In this document: in pieces, positions 31,328-39,938 of the stretch | How positions within the stretch are numbered: the first letter of the stretch is position 1 | Layout of the letters: every line of letters begins with the position of its first letter | IMG/VR virus record: IMGVR_UViG_3300049893_002819 | Coordinates: 1-47,543 of that record | Origin: a virus | Reading direction: 5' to 3' (one strand) | Length of the DNA stretch: 47,543 nucleotides | Translations under genes and position numbers: made by a program | The notes under the pieces: model-generated | The model's database searches: none | What the model saw: the letters and a program-made list of their open reading frames with translations, nothing else | What the model was told of the DNA's origin: nothing

Positions 31328-32647
31328 ATGAGTATTCTCAAGCTGCCCCTCGCAGCCATTCAAGTAGCCCCCAACCGCCAACGGAAGGAGATTGAAGGTG
31401 AAGCTCTTAGCGCGCTTATGGAAAGTATTGGTTCCGCCGGTCTCCTCCAGCCAATCGTTGTCAGAGAAGCTGGCGGCGTCTACACTCTCGTCGCCGGGGA
31501 GCGCCGCCTTCGAGCCATCTCCAACTTCGCCGGCCTTGCTCAACCCTATAGGTTTGGCGGAGCTGACTGGTCTCCTGAGTTCGTCCCCTGCATCTCCATC
31601 GGAGATCTCGACCCCCTCGCCGCGGAGGAAGCGGAACTCGAGGAGAATATACGCAGAGTTGACCTCACCTGGGAGGAAAGGGCAGCCGCCACTGCACGCC
31701 TTGCTGACTTACGACGGAGGAAGGCTGCAAGTCTGGGCGCCCAAGGACCAAGCGTGGCGGACATTGCCAGTGAGGTACGTGGAGCGTCCGAAGGCACTGC
31801 TCACGAAGCTACTCGTCGCGAGCTTGTACTGGCCCCGTTCCTCGCGGCGGGGGCAGAGCATCTCAAAGGTGCGAAGAGCCTCGACGAAGCGTGGAAAGCG
31901 CACCTCCGCCAGGAAGAAGTCCTCCGCAACCAAGCGCTCAGCCTCCAAGTAGGAGCCACCTATGGAAAACACAGTCATACCCTTCACCAAGCCGACTGCC
32001 TCCAGTGGCTCGCGGCCTGCCAGCCCGCTTCATTTGATGTTATCCTCACTGATCCGCCGTATGGCATGGGAGCTGATAACTTCGGGGATGCTGGCGGACG
32101 ACTCACCGGTCAGACTCACGTTTACTCTGACACCCCCGAAGACTGGCAACGGTTGGTTAGTGGACTGGCAGCTGAGTGGTTCCGAGTTGCCAAAGACCAA
32201 GCCCACCTCTACATCTGTTGTGACATTGATGGGTTCCACTTCGCGAGAGAAGCTTTAGAGGCCGCGGGGTGGTGGGTCCACCGCACTCCCATCATCAATT
32301 TCAAGAAAGATGGCTCCCGCGTCCCTTGGCCGCAGCACGGCCCCCAGCGAAAGTGGGAGCTGGTGCTGTACGCGAATAAAGGGAAGAAGCCAGTAACTCG
32401 CATCTACCCTGATATCATCGAGACGAAAGGAGATGACAATCTTGGACACGGAGCACAGAAGCCTGTTGACCTCTACGTTAATCTTCTTACTCGGAGCGTG
32501 CGTCCTGGAGATAGCGTTCTTGATTGCTTTGGTGGCACTGGTACTATCCTTGTGGCAGCCCACCAAATGCAGTGCCGAGCAACCTACGTCGAGCAAGACC
32601 CCAACTACTTCGCAATCGCAGTCAAGCGGCTCGAAGCGCTAGAATGA
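31328..32647 (+). CDS. ParB-like domain fused to beta-class DNA methyltransferase
   Basis: This 439-residue protein starts after AAGGAG. Residues 1-100 are a ParB/Srx-like domain with LVAGERRLRA (54-63). After a helical linker, the methyltransferase has TDPPYGMG (241-248, motif IV for adenine N6 or cytosine N4) and FGGTGT (401-406, motif I), with HGAQKPVDL (374-382) just before. The order IV then I marks the beta class. ParB-MTase fusions occur in many phages and may protect DNA from host restriction. The stop overlaps the polymerase start (ATGA). Confidence 0.92.
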   Translation: MSILKLPLAAIQVAPNRQRKEIEGEALSALMESIGSAGLLQPIVVREAGGVYTLVAGERRLRAISNFAGLAQPYRFGGADWSPEFVPCISIGDLDPLAAEEAELEENIRRVDLTWEERAAATARLADLRRRKAASLGAQGPSVADIASEVRGASEGTAHEATRRELVLAPFLAAGAEHLKGAKSLDEAWKAHLRQEEVLRNQALSLQVGATYGKHSHTLHQADCLQWLAACQPASFDVILTDPPYGMGADNFGDAGGRLTGQTHVYSDTPEDWQRLVSGLAAEWFRVAKDQAHLYICCDIDGFHFAREALEAAGWWVHRTPIINFKKDGSRVPWPQHGPQRKWELVLYANKGKKPVTRIYPDIIETKGDDNLGHGAQKPVDLYVNLLTRSVRPGDSVLDCFGGTGTILVAAHQMQCRATYVEQDPNYFAIAVKRLEALE

Positions 32648-34983
32648 GTGAAGTTGCTGGGGAAGGACCAATCCCCGCGAGGATCATGATCGTAGGGGAG
32701 GCGCCGGGCTTCGAGGAGGAGCGAAGCGGCCACCCCTTCGTAGGTGCGAGTGGCCGGGAACTCGACAAGATGCTCCATGAAGCTGGCCTCATGCGCAGTG
32801 AGTGCTTCACCACGAATGTCTGCCGCCATCGTCCTCCAGACAACAAGATTGAAGTCTGGCTCAGTAAAGTGAAGCGGGCGGGTAGCATCCCCCAGGGCTT
32901 CGTGAAGATGCGGAACCTCTGGGTCCATCCCTACCTCGAGTCCGGCTTCCAACGACTCCTCAAGGAGATCGAGCTTGTCAAGCCCAACGTCATTATTGCT
33001 CTTGGAAATGTGTCCATGTGGGCACTTACTGGTCGTTGGGGGGTCTCTAAGTGGAGAGGTTCCGAACTTCGGATTGATTGGGACTCAGATGGGCCTCATG
33101 TCCTCCCGACTTATCATCCCGCCTACATCCTCCGAGATTGGGCGGAGCGAGCTGCCACGGTGCGGGACTTGCGACGGGCAAGTACTCTTGCCTCCTCCCG
33201 AGCTAGCCGCAAGCCGGCGTGGTCTTTCATCATAAGGCCCACGTTCAAGCAAGTAGAGGACACCTTCCATGCTCTTATTGCCAAGCTCGATCAAGGCCCG
33301 CTCAAACTCACCCACGATCTGGAGACCCGTAATGGACACATTGCTTGTAGTGGAATCGCTTGGTCCAAGCACGAAGCCATCTGTGTCCCTTTTATGTGTG
33401 TCGAGAGACCCGACGGCTTTTGGACTGCTGAGCAGGAAGCTGCAATCCTTTGGCTTCACTACCGAGTCCTCCACCACCCCAATGCCAGAGTGGTTAACCA
33501 GAATTATCTCTACGACGCCCAGTACTGCCACAGATGGTGGCTCTTTACTGGCCGGTTCTGGAGAGATACAATGTTGGCGCATCACACTGCTTTCTGCGCA
33601 CTTCCGAAGGCAGTAGACTACCAAGCAAGCCTCTACTGCGAGCACTACGAGTACTGGAAGGATGATGGCCGGGATTGGGACCCGAAGGTAGGTGAGGACC
33701 AGCTGTGGGAATACAACTGTGTGGACTGTGTTCGCACTTACGAAGTAGATGACGTCACGTCTGCAACCATCACCCAGCTCGGCCTCGAGGAAGTGAACAA
33801 GTTCCAGCAAGACTTGTTCCACTGCACCCTCAAGACAATGAACTATGGTATCCGCCTGGATGCCGCCGCCAAGTCTGTGATGAAGCAGGAGCTTGAAGAA
33901 GCTGCTTCCAAGCGGGAGGCAGACCTCGCGGCCATCTTCGGCCACCCAGTGGACTACCGCAGCCCAGCGATGCTCATGAGGCTCTTCTACGAAGACCTCG
34001 CCCAGCCCCCGACCATCAACCGGAAGACGAAAAGGCCAACTATCAATGAAGAAGCTCTGGAGAAAATTGCAAAACGTGAACCCTTGCTGGCTCCTGTGGT
34101 TAAGAAGATCATCGAACTTCGGTCCATCGGGGTATTCGTCTCAACTTTCATCAATGCTAGACTTGACTTGGACTCTCGCTTACGCTGCTCTTTCAACCCT
34201 TGCGGGACGTACACATTCAGGTATAGTAGTAGTAAGAACGCCTTCTGGAACGGAACGAACCTTCAAAATATCCCTAAAGGAACTGAAGCCAAGGAACCAG
34301 AAGACTTAGAACTCCCGAACATCCGTAAGCTCTTCGTGCCAGACCCCGGCTTCACCTTCTTCGACATGGACCTGGACCGGGCGGATCTCCAAGTCGTGGT
34401 GTGGGAAGCTGATGACAAAGAAATGAAGCAGATGCTCCGCGAAGGTGTAGACATGCACAGCGAGAACGCCAAGGCCCTCGGAATCAGCCGACAGCTCGCC
34501 AAGTCTTGGGTCCACGGCACGAACTACGGGGGCGGACCTCGCACGATGGCGCAGACTTGCGGCCTCACAATCCACAAAGCCGAGCAGATGCAGCAGCGTT
34601 GGTTCCAGATCCATCCTGGTATCCGCCGGTGGCAGGAGCGTACAGCAGAGCAGCTCAAGCAAGGCGTCGTCTCCAACATCTTCGGCTACAAGTGGTATCA
34701 GTTTGACAGACCCAATCTCCCAGATGCCCTCGCGTGGCAGCCACAAAGCGTCGTTGGTCGGGTCATCAACACTGCTTGGCAACGCATCCACGCCCAAGCC
34801 CCCCACATCCAAGTCCTCATGCAAGTTCATGACTCTCTTGCTGGACAGTTCCCAAGCCACATGCTACAATCATCCCTCGAGACGCTCCGCACCCTCGCCA
34901 CAGTCACAATCCCATACCCTGACCCCCTCATCATCCCAGTCGGAATCAAGACGAGTGAAGTGAGCTGGGGTGATGCAAAGTAG
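32644..34983 (+). CDS. Uracil-DNA glycosylase / 3'-5' exonuclease / family A DNA polymerase fusion
   Basis: A 779-residue protein has three parts. Residues 1-190 match family 4/5 uracil-DNA glycosylases: GEAPGFEEERSGHPFVGASG (18-37) and HPAYILR (158-164). Next, a DnaQ-like exonuclease shows DLET (225-228), NYLYDAQY (287-294) and YNCVDC (357-362). The polymerase has TNLQNIP (538-544), motif A FFDMDLDRADLQ (573-584), motif B RQLAKSWVHGTNYGG (616-630) and motif C QVHDSL (727-732). Motif A has D-R-A in place of the usual Y-S-Q. SPO1 phage polymerase has a related glycosylase-like start. It should replicate the phage DNA; whether the glycosylase part is active is untested. Confidence 0.92.
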   Translation: MSEVAGEGPIPARIMIVGEAPGFEEERSGHPFVGASGRELDKMLHEAGLMRSECFTTNVCRHRPPDNKIEVWLSKVKRAGSIPQGFVKMRNLWVHPYLESGFQRLLKEIELVKPNVIIALGNVSMWALTGRWGVSKWRGSELRIDWDSDGPHVLPTYHPAYILRDWAERAATVRDLRRASTLASSRASRKPAWSFIIRPTFKQVEDTFHALIAKLDQGPLKLTHDLETRNGHIACSGIAWSKHEAICVPFMCVERPDGFWTAEQEAAILWLHYRVLHHPNARVVNQNYLYDAQYCHRWWLFTGRFWRDTMLAHHTAFCALPKAVDYQASLYCEHYEYWKDDGRDWDPKVGEDQLWEYNCVDCVRTYEVDDVTSATITQLGLEEVNKFQQDLFHCTLKTMNYGIRLDAAAKSVMKQELEEAASKREADLAAIFGHPVDYRSPAMLMRLFYEDLAQPPTINRKTKRPTINEEALEKIAKREPLLAPVVKKIIELRSIGVFVSTFINARLDLDSRLRCSFNPCGTYTFRYSSSKNAFWNGTNLQNIPKGTEAKEPEDLELPNIRKLFVPDPGFTFFDMDLDRADLQVVVWEADDKEMKQMLREGVDMHSENAKALGISRQLAKSWVHGTNYGGGPRTMAQTCGLTIHKAEQMQQRWFQIHPGIRRWQERTAEQLKQGVVSNIFGYKWYQFDRPNLPDALAWQPQSVVGRVINTAWQRIHAQAPHIQVLMQVHDSLAGQFPSHMLQSSLETLRTLATVTIPYPDPLIIPVGIKTSEVSWGDAK

Positions 34984-36163
34984 AAACTTCGAGGACTGGC
35001 TTGGCGCGTACTTGGACTACAGCTCCCACAGCGAGGCTCCAAAGCGGATGCGCTTCTGGTGTGGAGTCAGCGCGATGGCGGGAGCTCTTCGCCGACGAGT
35101 CTGGCTCGACATGGCGTACTTCAAGTGGACACCAAACTTCTTCATCATCCTCGTGGCGCCTCCAGGTATCGTCTCAAAGTCCACTACTGCTGGCGTTGCG
35201 ATGAATCTCCTCCGCAAGATTCCAGGAGTGAAGTTCGGGCCAGATGTCTGTACGTGGCAGAGCCTCGTCAAGTCGTTGAGCGAGTCCCAAGAGCAGTTCC
35301 ACGTCAACGGCCATGATTCGATCACTGCGGCTGAAATCACTATTGAGTCTGGAGAGCTGGGGAACCTCCTCAACCCACAAGACAGGGAGATGGTTGACCT
35401 CCTCGTCACTCTGTGGGATGGTCGAGCTGTGTTCAACAAGACAACGAAAATGAGTGGAAGCGAAACCATTGAGAATCCCTGGATCAACATCGTGGCCTGC
35501 ACGACCCCCGCGTGGATCGCAGGGAACTTCCCCGAGTACATGATCGGCGGGGGCTTCACTTCCCGCTGTGTGTTCATCTTCGCTGAGCAAAAGGAGCGTT
35601 ACATTGCCTATCCCTCCCTCCAAGTCCCTGCCGACCTTGCCGACATACAGCGTAAGCTTGTACAAGACCTTGAAAGGATCTCCCTACTGGCCGGACCATT
35701 CCGCCTCCTTCCATCTGCCGTTGAGTGGGGAAACGCTTGGTACAAGCACCACTACGAAAACAGGCCCGCCGGCCTCGATGACGACCGCTTCGGTGGCTAC
35801 ATCGCCCGGAAGCAAACCCACCTCCACAAGCTTGCAATGGTACTCAGCGCATCCGCGAGGGATGACCTTACCCTCAGCGCTGAGGACTTGGCGGCGGCGA
35901 ACCTCATGATCTCTGATCTCGAGCTCGACATGCCCAAGGTCTTCGCCCGCATCGGCAAGAGTGAAGGTTCCCTCCACACAGATCGCTTGCTTGGCTTCAT
36001 CCGCTCGCGGGGAGCAATCTCCTACGAGGAAGCCTACAAGTTCCTCCAAGCCCACTTCCCCGCAGACAAAGACATGGAAGGTATCCTCGCGGGCCTCATT
36101 AAGGCCGGGATGCTCCATCTCGAGAAAGTGGGAGAACACTTCTTGCTGAAAACTCGAACGTGA
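34970..36163 (+). CDS. DUF3987-like replication ATPase / helicase
   Basis: A 397-residue protein begins RNFEDWLGAYLDYSSHSEAP and carries an ATP-binding loop APPGIVSKST (63-72), which is Walker A-like. Residues 116-140 (DSITAAEITIESGELGNLLN) and PWINIVACTTPAW match DUF3987/YfjI-type phage ATPases often placed beside DNA polymerase. A C-terminal winged-helix-like segment (RLLGFIRSRGAISYEEAYKF) may bind DNA. GTG 34970 or ATG 34973 could start; both overlap the polymerase end. It is probably a replicative helicase or primase-like helper. Confidence 0.75.
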   Translation: MMQSRNFEDWLGAYLDYSSHSEAPKRMRFWCGVSAMAGALRRRVWLDMAYFKWTPNFFIILVAPPGIVSKSTTAGVAMNLLRKIPGVKFGPDVCTWQSLVKSLSESQEQFHVNGHDSITAAEITIESGELGNLLNPQDREMVDLLVTLWDGRAVFNKTTKMSGSETIENPWINIVACTTPAWIAGNFPEYMIGGGFTSRCVFIFAEQKERYIAYPSLQVPADLADIQRKLVQDLERISLLAGPFRLLPSAVEWGNAWYKHHYENRPAGLDDDRFGGYIARKQTHLHKLAMVLSASARDDLTLSAEDLAAANLMISDLELDMPKVFARIGKSEGSLHTDRLLGFIRSRGAISYEEAYKFLQAHFPADKDMEGILAGLIKAGMLHLEKVGEHFLLKTRT

Positions 36164-36504
36164 TACCCGACGGAACCCCGAACGTGAAACCAACTCTGGA
36201 GACTCTAGTATGTCAACATCCCTTGAACTTCTGCTGCACAGCCGCCTTCTTCGCCGCGAACAGGGGCGTGAAAAGCTCAGTACTTTCCGAGAGGCTTGGA
36301 ATGGACGTAGCAACAGTCAAGCGCTGGCGAGCCCGGTGGCGGGGAGAGGAACTCGACTGCAAGAAGGTCCCTTCCTGCATCCAGGCATCCTGTCCCCCTC
36401 ATCTGAGGGGTCCCTTGAAGGGGCGCCTGCGTGTGCGAAGTGGACCCACTACGGTCGCTGGTCCCACGATGGCCTCAAAGTCCTCAACGAGAGGGGAGAC
36501 GTGA
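36160..36504 (+). CDS. Small HTH protein, possible frameshift
   Basis: A GTG start gives 114 residues. Residues about 37-62 form a helix-turn-helix (VKSSVLSERLGMDVATVKRW), and C70, C75 and C79 follow. The rest of this frame looks non-coding (Arg/Ser/Pro-rich, poor codons). The overlapping plus-strand frame ending at 36533 looks better after about 36390, with CAKWTHYGRWSHDGLKVLNE and RGDVIYELPAPRR. A one-base change near CCCCC (36393-36397) would join them into one protein of about 124 residues. This could be a real mutation, a sequencing slip, or programmed slippage. Confidence 0.5.
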   Translation: MIPDGTPNVKPTLETLVCQHPLNFCCTAAFFAANRGVKSSVLSERLGMDVATVKRWRARWRGEELDCKKVPSCIQASCPPHLRGPLKGRLRVRSGPTTVAGPTMASKSSTRGET

Positions 36505-36507
36505 TTT

Positions 36508-36717
36508 ATGAACTTCCAGCTCCTCGTAGATGAGTTCCTTGGACCAGGCAAGGCTACTGTCATCTCGAGCCAGGGTAACCGTCTGTTCCTCGCCAGCGCT
36601 GCAACCCCCAAGCAGATCTTCGACCTTGAGATCTGGCTCCGCGCCAAGCTCCACCAACCCATCGAAGTCCTAATGACAGAGAAGAAAGACATCAACGTCT
36701 TGAGGAGGATTAAATGA
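36508..36717 (+). CDS. Small hypothetical protein before carbohydrate operon
   Basis: A 69-residue protein begins MNFQLLVDEFLGPGKATVIS and continues with alternating strands and a helix, ending EKKDINVLRRIK. It joins the radical SAM gene by ATGA overlap. The family is unknown. It may be a small partner of the radical SAM enzyme, as some such enzymes have, but nothing else supports that. Confidence 0.55.
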   Translation: MNFQLLVDEFLGPGKATVISSQGNRLFLASAATPKQIFDLEIWLRAKLHQPIEVLMTEKKDINVLRRIK

Positions 36718-37745
36718 CCGACAAGTTCCGCATCGACAGCCATAAACTTCAGTTCCACCCCGCTAGGGTGGAAGAATGGAGGCAAGGCAAGGACCTCTGG
36801 GAAACTGCCAAGTCCATCTACCCCATCTACGTGGAAGTAAGCCCCGTAGGTGCTTGCAACCACCGCTGCACTTTCTGCGCAGTGGACTACCTCGGCTACA
36901 AGCCTATCTCCCTCGAGGCTTCCATGCTCGTGGACCGCCTTGAGGAGATGTCCTCCCTCGGAGTCAAGTCCATCATGCTCGCGGGCGAGGGAGAACCCCT
37001 CCTCCACAAGAAGATCAACCACATCGTCTTCGGAGCGCTCAATGCCCGCCTGGACGTAGCCTTCACCACAAACGGAGTCCTCCTCGACAAGCTCGAGGCA
37101 CTCCCTCAGTGCTCTTGGGTCAAAGTGAGTGTGAATGCTGGTTCCCGCGAGACCTACACCAACGTCCACAAGGCAGACCCCAAGGACTGGGATAAAGTCT
37201 GGAGGAACATCCGGGAAGCTGCAAAGTACAAAGGCAAGTGTACCCTCGGCATCCAGATGGTCGTGCTGCCGGAGAACGCCCACGAGATCCCCCTCCTCGA
37301 GGAGCTTGCGGCAGACGCCGGCGTGGACTACTGCGTGATCAAGCCCTACAGCCAGCACAAGCGAAGCATCAACAAGCTTGATCCCACGTGGAAGCCAGTT
37401 GCCCTTCAGATCTCTCGCAGCAAGACAGTGTTCCGGGAGGCTGCCTTCTCCACCACAGGTCCCACGTATACCAAGTGCAACGCTACTCCTTTCTTCTGGG
37501 CCTACATCACTGCTGCGGGAGACGTCTACTCCTGCAGCGCGTACATAGGGGACCCACGCTTCTGCCTCGGCAACATCAAGTCAGACATCTTCGAGGATAT
37601 CTGGGAGGGACCGGATAGGCAAAGGAACTGGGAACTCCTCACCAAGTATCTTGACATCTCCAAGTGCCGCACGAACTGCCGGATGGACAAAGCCAACCGC
37701 TACCTCAATGACTTCAGCGAGCTCCCCCATGTCAACTTTATCTAG
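36714..37745 (+). CDS. Radical SAM/SPASM enzyme, early-arm copy
   Basis: A 343-residue radical SAM protein has CNHRCTFC (C48, C52, C55), GEGEP (91-95) and a C-terminal SPASM-like set of Cys (C255, C274, C284, C318, C322). The sequence from residue 178 (LGIQMVVLPENA) to 210 (DYCVIK) lines up residue for residue with the late-arm copy. SPASM enzymes usually modify peptides or sugars, and those with dehydrogenase, epimerase or C-C activity occur in sugar pathways. It opens an operon of heptose-type genes, so a sugar substrate is likely. The exact reaction cannot be read from the sequence. Confidence 0.85.
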   Translation: MTDKFRIDSHKLQFHPARVEEWRQGKDLWETAKSIYPIYVEVSPVGACNHRCTFCAVDYLGYKPISLEASMLVDRLEEMSSLGVKSIMLAGEGEPLLHKKINHIVFGALNARLDVAFTTNGVLLDKLEALPQCSWVKVSVNAGSRETYTNVHKADPKDWDKVWRNIREAAKYKGKCTLGIQMVVLPENAHEIPLLEELAADAGVDYCVIKPYSQHKRSINKLDPTWKPVALQISRSKTVFREAAFSTTGPTYTKCNATPFFWAYITAAGDVYSCSAYIGDPRFCLGNIKSDIFEDIWEGPDRQRNWELLTKYLDISKCRTNCRMDKANRYLNDFSELPHVNFI

Positions 37746-38556
37746 CAACATCCTCGTCTGTGGAGACGCGATGGTGGATGAGTACTGGTATGGGGAAGTC
37801 AAGAGGATCTCTCCCGAGGCTCCAGTTCCCGTCGTCCGGGTCACGAGGAAGGAAGATCGCTTCGGCGCTGCTGACAACGTGGCGGCGAACTGCCACGCAA
37901 TGGGCGCTCGAGTGTTCCCCGCCACAGCTTACACCTCCCGCAAGATCCGAGTCGTTGGGCAGAACCAGCAAGTTGTCCGGGTGGACTTCGACGACTTCCT
38001 TACAGAAGAGGGGATCTCCAAGCTCGAGGCCTCCTTCCGCGAGTACCTCCCCCAGTGTCCCATCGTCATCTTCAGCGACTACGGGAAGGGTTCCTTGCGA
38101 AGCATTCGCTCCCTCATCTCTGAAGCCAAGACCGCGGGGGCTATTGTCCTCGTCGATCCCAAGGGCCATGACTACCGCAAGTACAGAGGGGCAGATCTCA
38201 TCAAGCCGAACGTCTTCGAGATGCGGGAAGTTTGTGGAGGCTGGTCCAGTGAGGATGAACTCGCCCACAAAGCAGAGCAGCTGCGGAAGGATGCTGGAAT
38301 CTCCGCTATCCTCGTTACGCGCGCAGCGGAGGGAATGAGTCTCTTCGATGCGGCGGGGGCAAGCCACTTTCCTGCTGTCGCCCGGGAAGTCTACGACGTG
38401 ACTGGTGCCGGCGACACAGCCATTGCGGCCTATGCCTGTGCGTTGAGTAGAGGCTTCGGTCCGAAGATGGCTATTGGCTACGCGAACAAGGCCAGTGGTA
38501 TTGCCGTCGCTCATTTCGGCACAGCAGTAGTTAATGGCAAGGAGGTGTTTGGATGA
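37729..38556 (+). CDS. HldE N-terminal-like heptose-7-phosphate kinase
   Basis: A 275-residue PfkB-family kinase starts MSTLSSNILVCGDAMVDEYW. Blocks VKRISPEAPVPVVRV (24-38), QNQQVVRVDFDDF (78-90), SDYGKGS (116-122), VDPKGHDY (142-149), IKPNVFEM (158-165) and VTGAGDTA (224-231) match HldE/RfaE kinase, which phosphorylates heptose-7-phosphate at C1. D229 is the expected catalytic base. About 40-50 residues between GARVFPATA and SRKIRVVGQ are shorter than usual in HldE. The start ATG overlaps the radical SAM end. A partner adenylyltransferase gene follows directly, whereas in bacteria both are often one chain. Confidence 0.87.
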   Translation: MSTLSSNILVCGDAMVDEYWYGEVKRISPEAPVPVVRVTRKEDRFGAADNVAANCHAMGARVFPATAYTSRKIRVVGQNQQVVRVDFDDFLTEEGISKLEASFREYLPQCPIVIFSDYGKGSLRSIRSLISEAKTAGAIVLVDPKGHDYRKYRGADLIKPNVFEMREVCGGWSSEDELAHKAEQLRKDAGISAILVTRAAEGMSLFDAAGASHFPAVAREVYDVTGAGDTAIAAYACALSRGFGPKMAIGYANKASGIAVAHFGTAVVNGKEVFG

Positions 38557-38990
38557 AACTCGTACTTGCTCACGGCACTTTTGACTGGCTCCACTACGGC
38601 CACGTTGTTATGTTGAAGGAAGCCCGCAAGCTCGGAGACTTCCTTGTAGTGAGTCTCACTGCAGACGAGTTCATTGCTAAGGGTCCAGGCCGCCCTGTCT
38701 TCAGCGAGGATGAACGATTCAGGTTCCTCAGTGAACTGCGATGTGTAGATACTGTATTCATCTGCTATGCGGAGAGTGCCATCCCCGCCATCGAGGCCTT
38801 CCGCCCGGCAGTCTACGTGAAGGGCGGAGACTACCTCATGGAGGACAAACTCGGCCACCTCGCAGCAGAGAAGGAGCTGACCGAGAAGCTCGGCGGCCGC
38901 CTGCACATCCTCGACTCATCCCCCAAGTATAGCAGCACTGACATCATTCGGAGGCTTCATGCAACTCGCTCGCACGATACGCCAAGCTAA
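38553..38990 (+). CDS. HldE C-terminal-like nucleotidyltransferase
   Basis: A 145-residue cytidylyltransferase-fold protein starts MKLVLAHGTFDWLHYGHVVM, containing the HxGH-type site (TFDWLHYGH). GRPVFSEDERFRFL, YVKGGDYLM and KYSSTDIIRRL match HldE-C (RfaE2), which moves AMP onto heptose-1-phosphate to form ADP-heptose. The best ribosome site (AAGGAGG) is in the kinase end, and the ATGA overlap couples them. Together the split pair could make an ADP-sugar. The phosphatase GmhB, needed between the steps, is not in this window and would have to come from the host. Confidence 0.88.
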   Translation: MKLVLAHGTFDWLHYGHVVMLKEARKLGDFLVVSLTADEFIAKGPGRPVFSEDERFRFLSELRCVDTVFICYAESAIPAIEAFRPAVYVKGGDYLMEDKLGHLAAEKELTEKLGGRLHILDSSPKYSSTDIIRRLHATRSHDTPS

Positions 38991-39363
38991 GCGTGTCTAC
39001 ATCATCGGCAATGGAGGCTCATATGCCAACGCCATGCACTTCACGAACGATCTCCTTCTCTGTGGCATACGTGCCCATTGCCTTGATCCAGCGACTCTCG
39101 CGGCCTTTGCCAACGATTTTGGCTACGAGACAGTATTCACTAAGTGGCTGGAGGTTGTCGGTGAGCGTGGAGACCTCCTCATCGCACTCAGTGGGAGTGG
39201 TAAGTCCCCCAACATCCTCCACGCCCTCGAGATTGCCAAGCAAATCGGCATGATTGTCTGGCCGATCTTCGGAGCGGACACCGGCCTCGATATGCAAGCG
39301 TCCGAGGAAGAGCAGCTTCACATCACCCACAACGTCATGCGCTGGTTGAGGAGCAACAAATGA
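38959..39363 (+). CDS. GmhA-like SIS-domain sugar isomerase
   Basis: A 134-residue SIS-domain protein starts MQLARTIRQAKRVYIIGNGG. NGGSYANAMHF (18-28), FANDFGYETVFTKW (50-63) and SGSGKSPNILHAL (78-90) match phosphoheptose isomerase GmhA, which makes D-glycero-D-manno-heptose-7-phosphate from sedoheptulose-7-phosphate. It lacks the usual N-terminal helix pair (about 40-50 residues) but keeps the C-terminal helix with HITHN. CGGAGGCTTC precedes ATG, and it overlaps the nucleotidyltransferase by 32 bases. A neighbouring pair of thiamine-diphosphate enzyme halves may relate to its substrate or product. Confidence 0.8.
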   Translation: MQLARTIRQAKRVYIIGNGGSYANAMHFTNDLLLCGIRAHCLDPATLAAFANDFGYETVFTKWLEVVGERGDLLIALSGSGKSPNILHALEIAKQIGMIVWPIFGADTGLDMQASEEEQLHITHNVMRWLRSNK

Positions 39364-39938
39364 CCCCACAGGCCCTCATTGCTTTCGAAGAGGAAGTAGC
39401 GACTCTCTTCGAAGCGAAGATGATCCCAGGCCCCATCCACCTCAGTGGAGGGAACGAAGAAGCTCTCATTAACATCTTCAGCAACATTCGTCGAGATGAT
39501 TGGGTGTTCTCCACTTGGAGGAACCACTACCATGCACTACTGCATGGAGTCCCCAGAGATGAGATTCTCGAGCAGATCATCTTCGGTCGGAGTATGAACT
39601 TCTCTTCCCCCAAGCACAAGTTCTTCACCTCCGCCATCGTGGGAGGGATCTGCCCACCCGCCGTAGGCGTGGCGGCAGCGTGCAAAAGGCGCCGAGTTGA
39701 AACAAGAGTCCACTGCTTCGTAGGAGATATGGCAGCTTGCACAGGAGTGTTCCACGAAGCGAGGAGTTACGCGGAGGGGCACAACTTGCCAGTTATGTTC
39801 TACGTGGAGGATAACGGGATGAGCACGAACACTCCCACGATGAAGGCCTGGGGGGAGGACCTTGTGTCGAGGGTCCGTCGATACCCCTACACCCGGAAGT
39901 ACCCCCACACAGGAGTCGGAAAATGGATTCAGTTCTGA
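39360..39938 (+). CDS. Small E1 alpha-like thiamine-diphosphate enzyme subunit
   Basis: A 192-residue protein is shorter than the usual E1 alpha (about 330-400). It keeps WRNHYHALLHG (53-63), IVGGICPPAVGVAAA (93-107), GDMAACTGVFHEA (122-134) and EDNG (150-153), the conserved positions of the thiamine-diphosphate site in which GDG...N is the usual form; here the third Gly is Met. Free-standing E1 alpha/beta pairs are known from surface-sugar clusters. No E2 or E3 is present, so acyl transfer to a sugar or keto-acid decarboxylation is more likely than a full dehydrogenase. It is followed by a 172-residue E1 beta-like gene. Confidence 0.75.
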   Translation: MTPQALIAFEEEVATLFEAKMIPGPIHLSGGNEEALINIFSNIRRDDWVFSTWRNHYHALLHGVPRDEILEQIIFGRSMNFSSPKHKFFTSAIVGGICPPAVGVAAACKRRRVETRVHCFVGDMAACTGVFHEARSYAEGHNLPVMFYVEDNGMSTNTPTMKAWGEDLVSRVRRYPYTRKYPHTGVGKWIQF

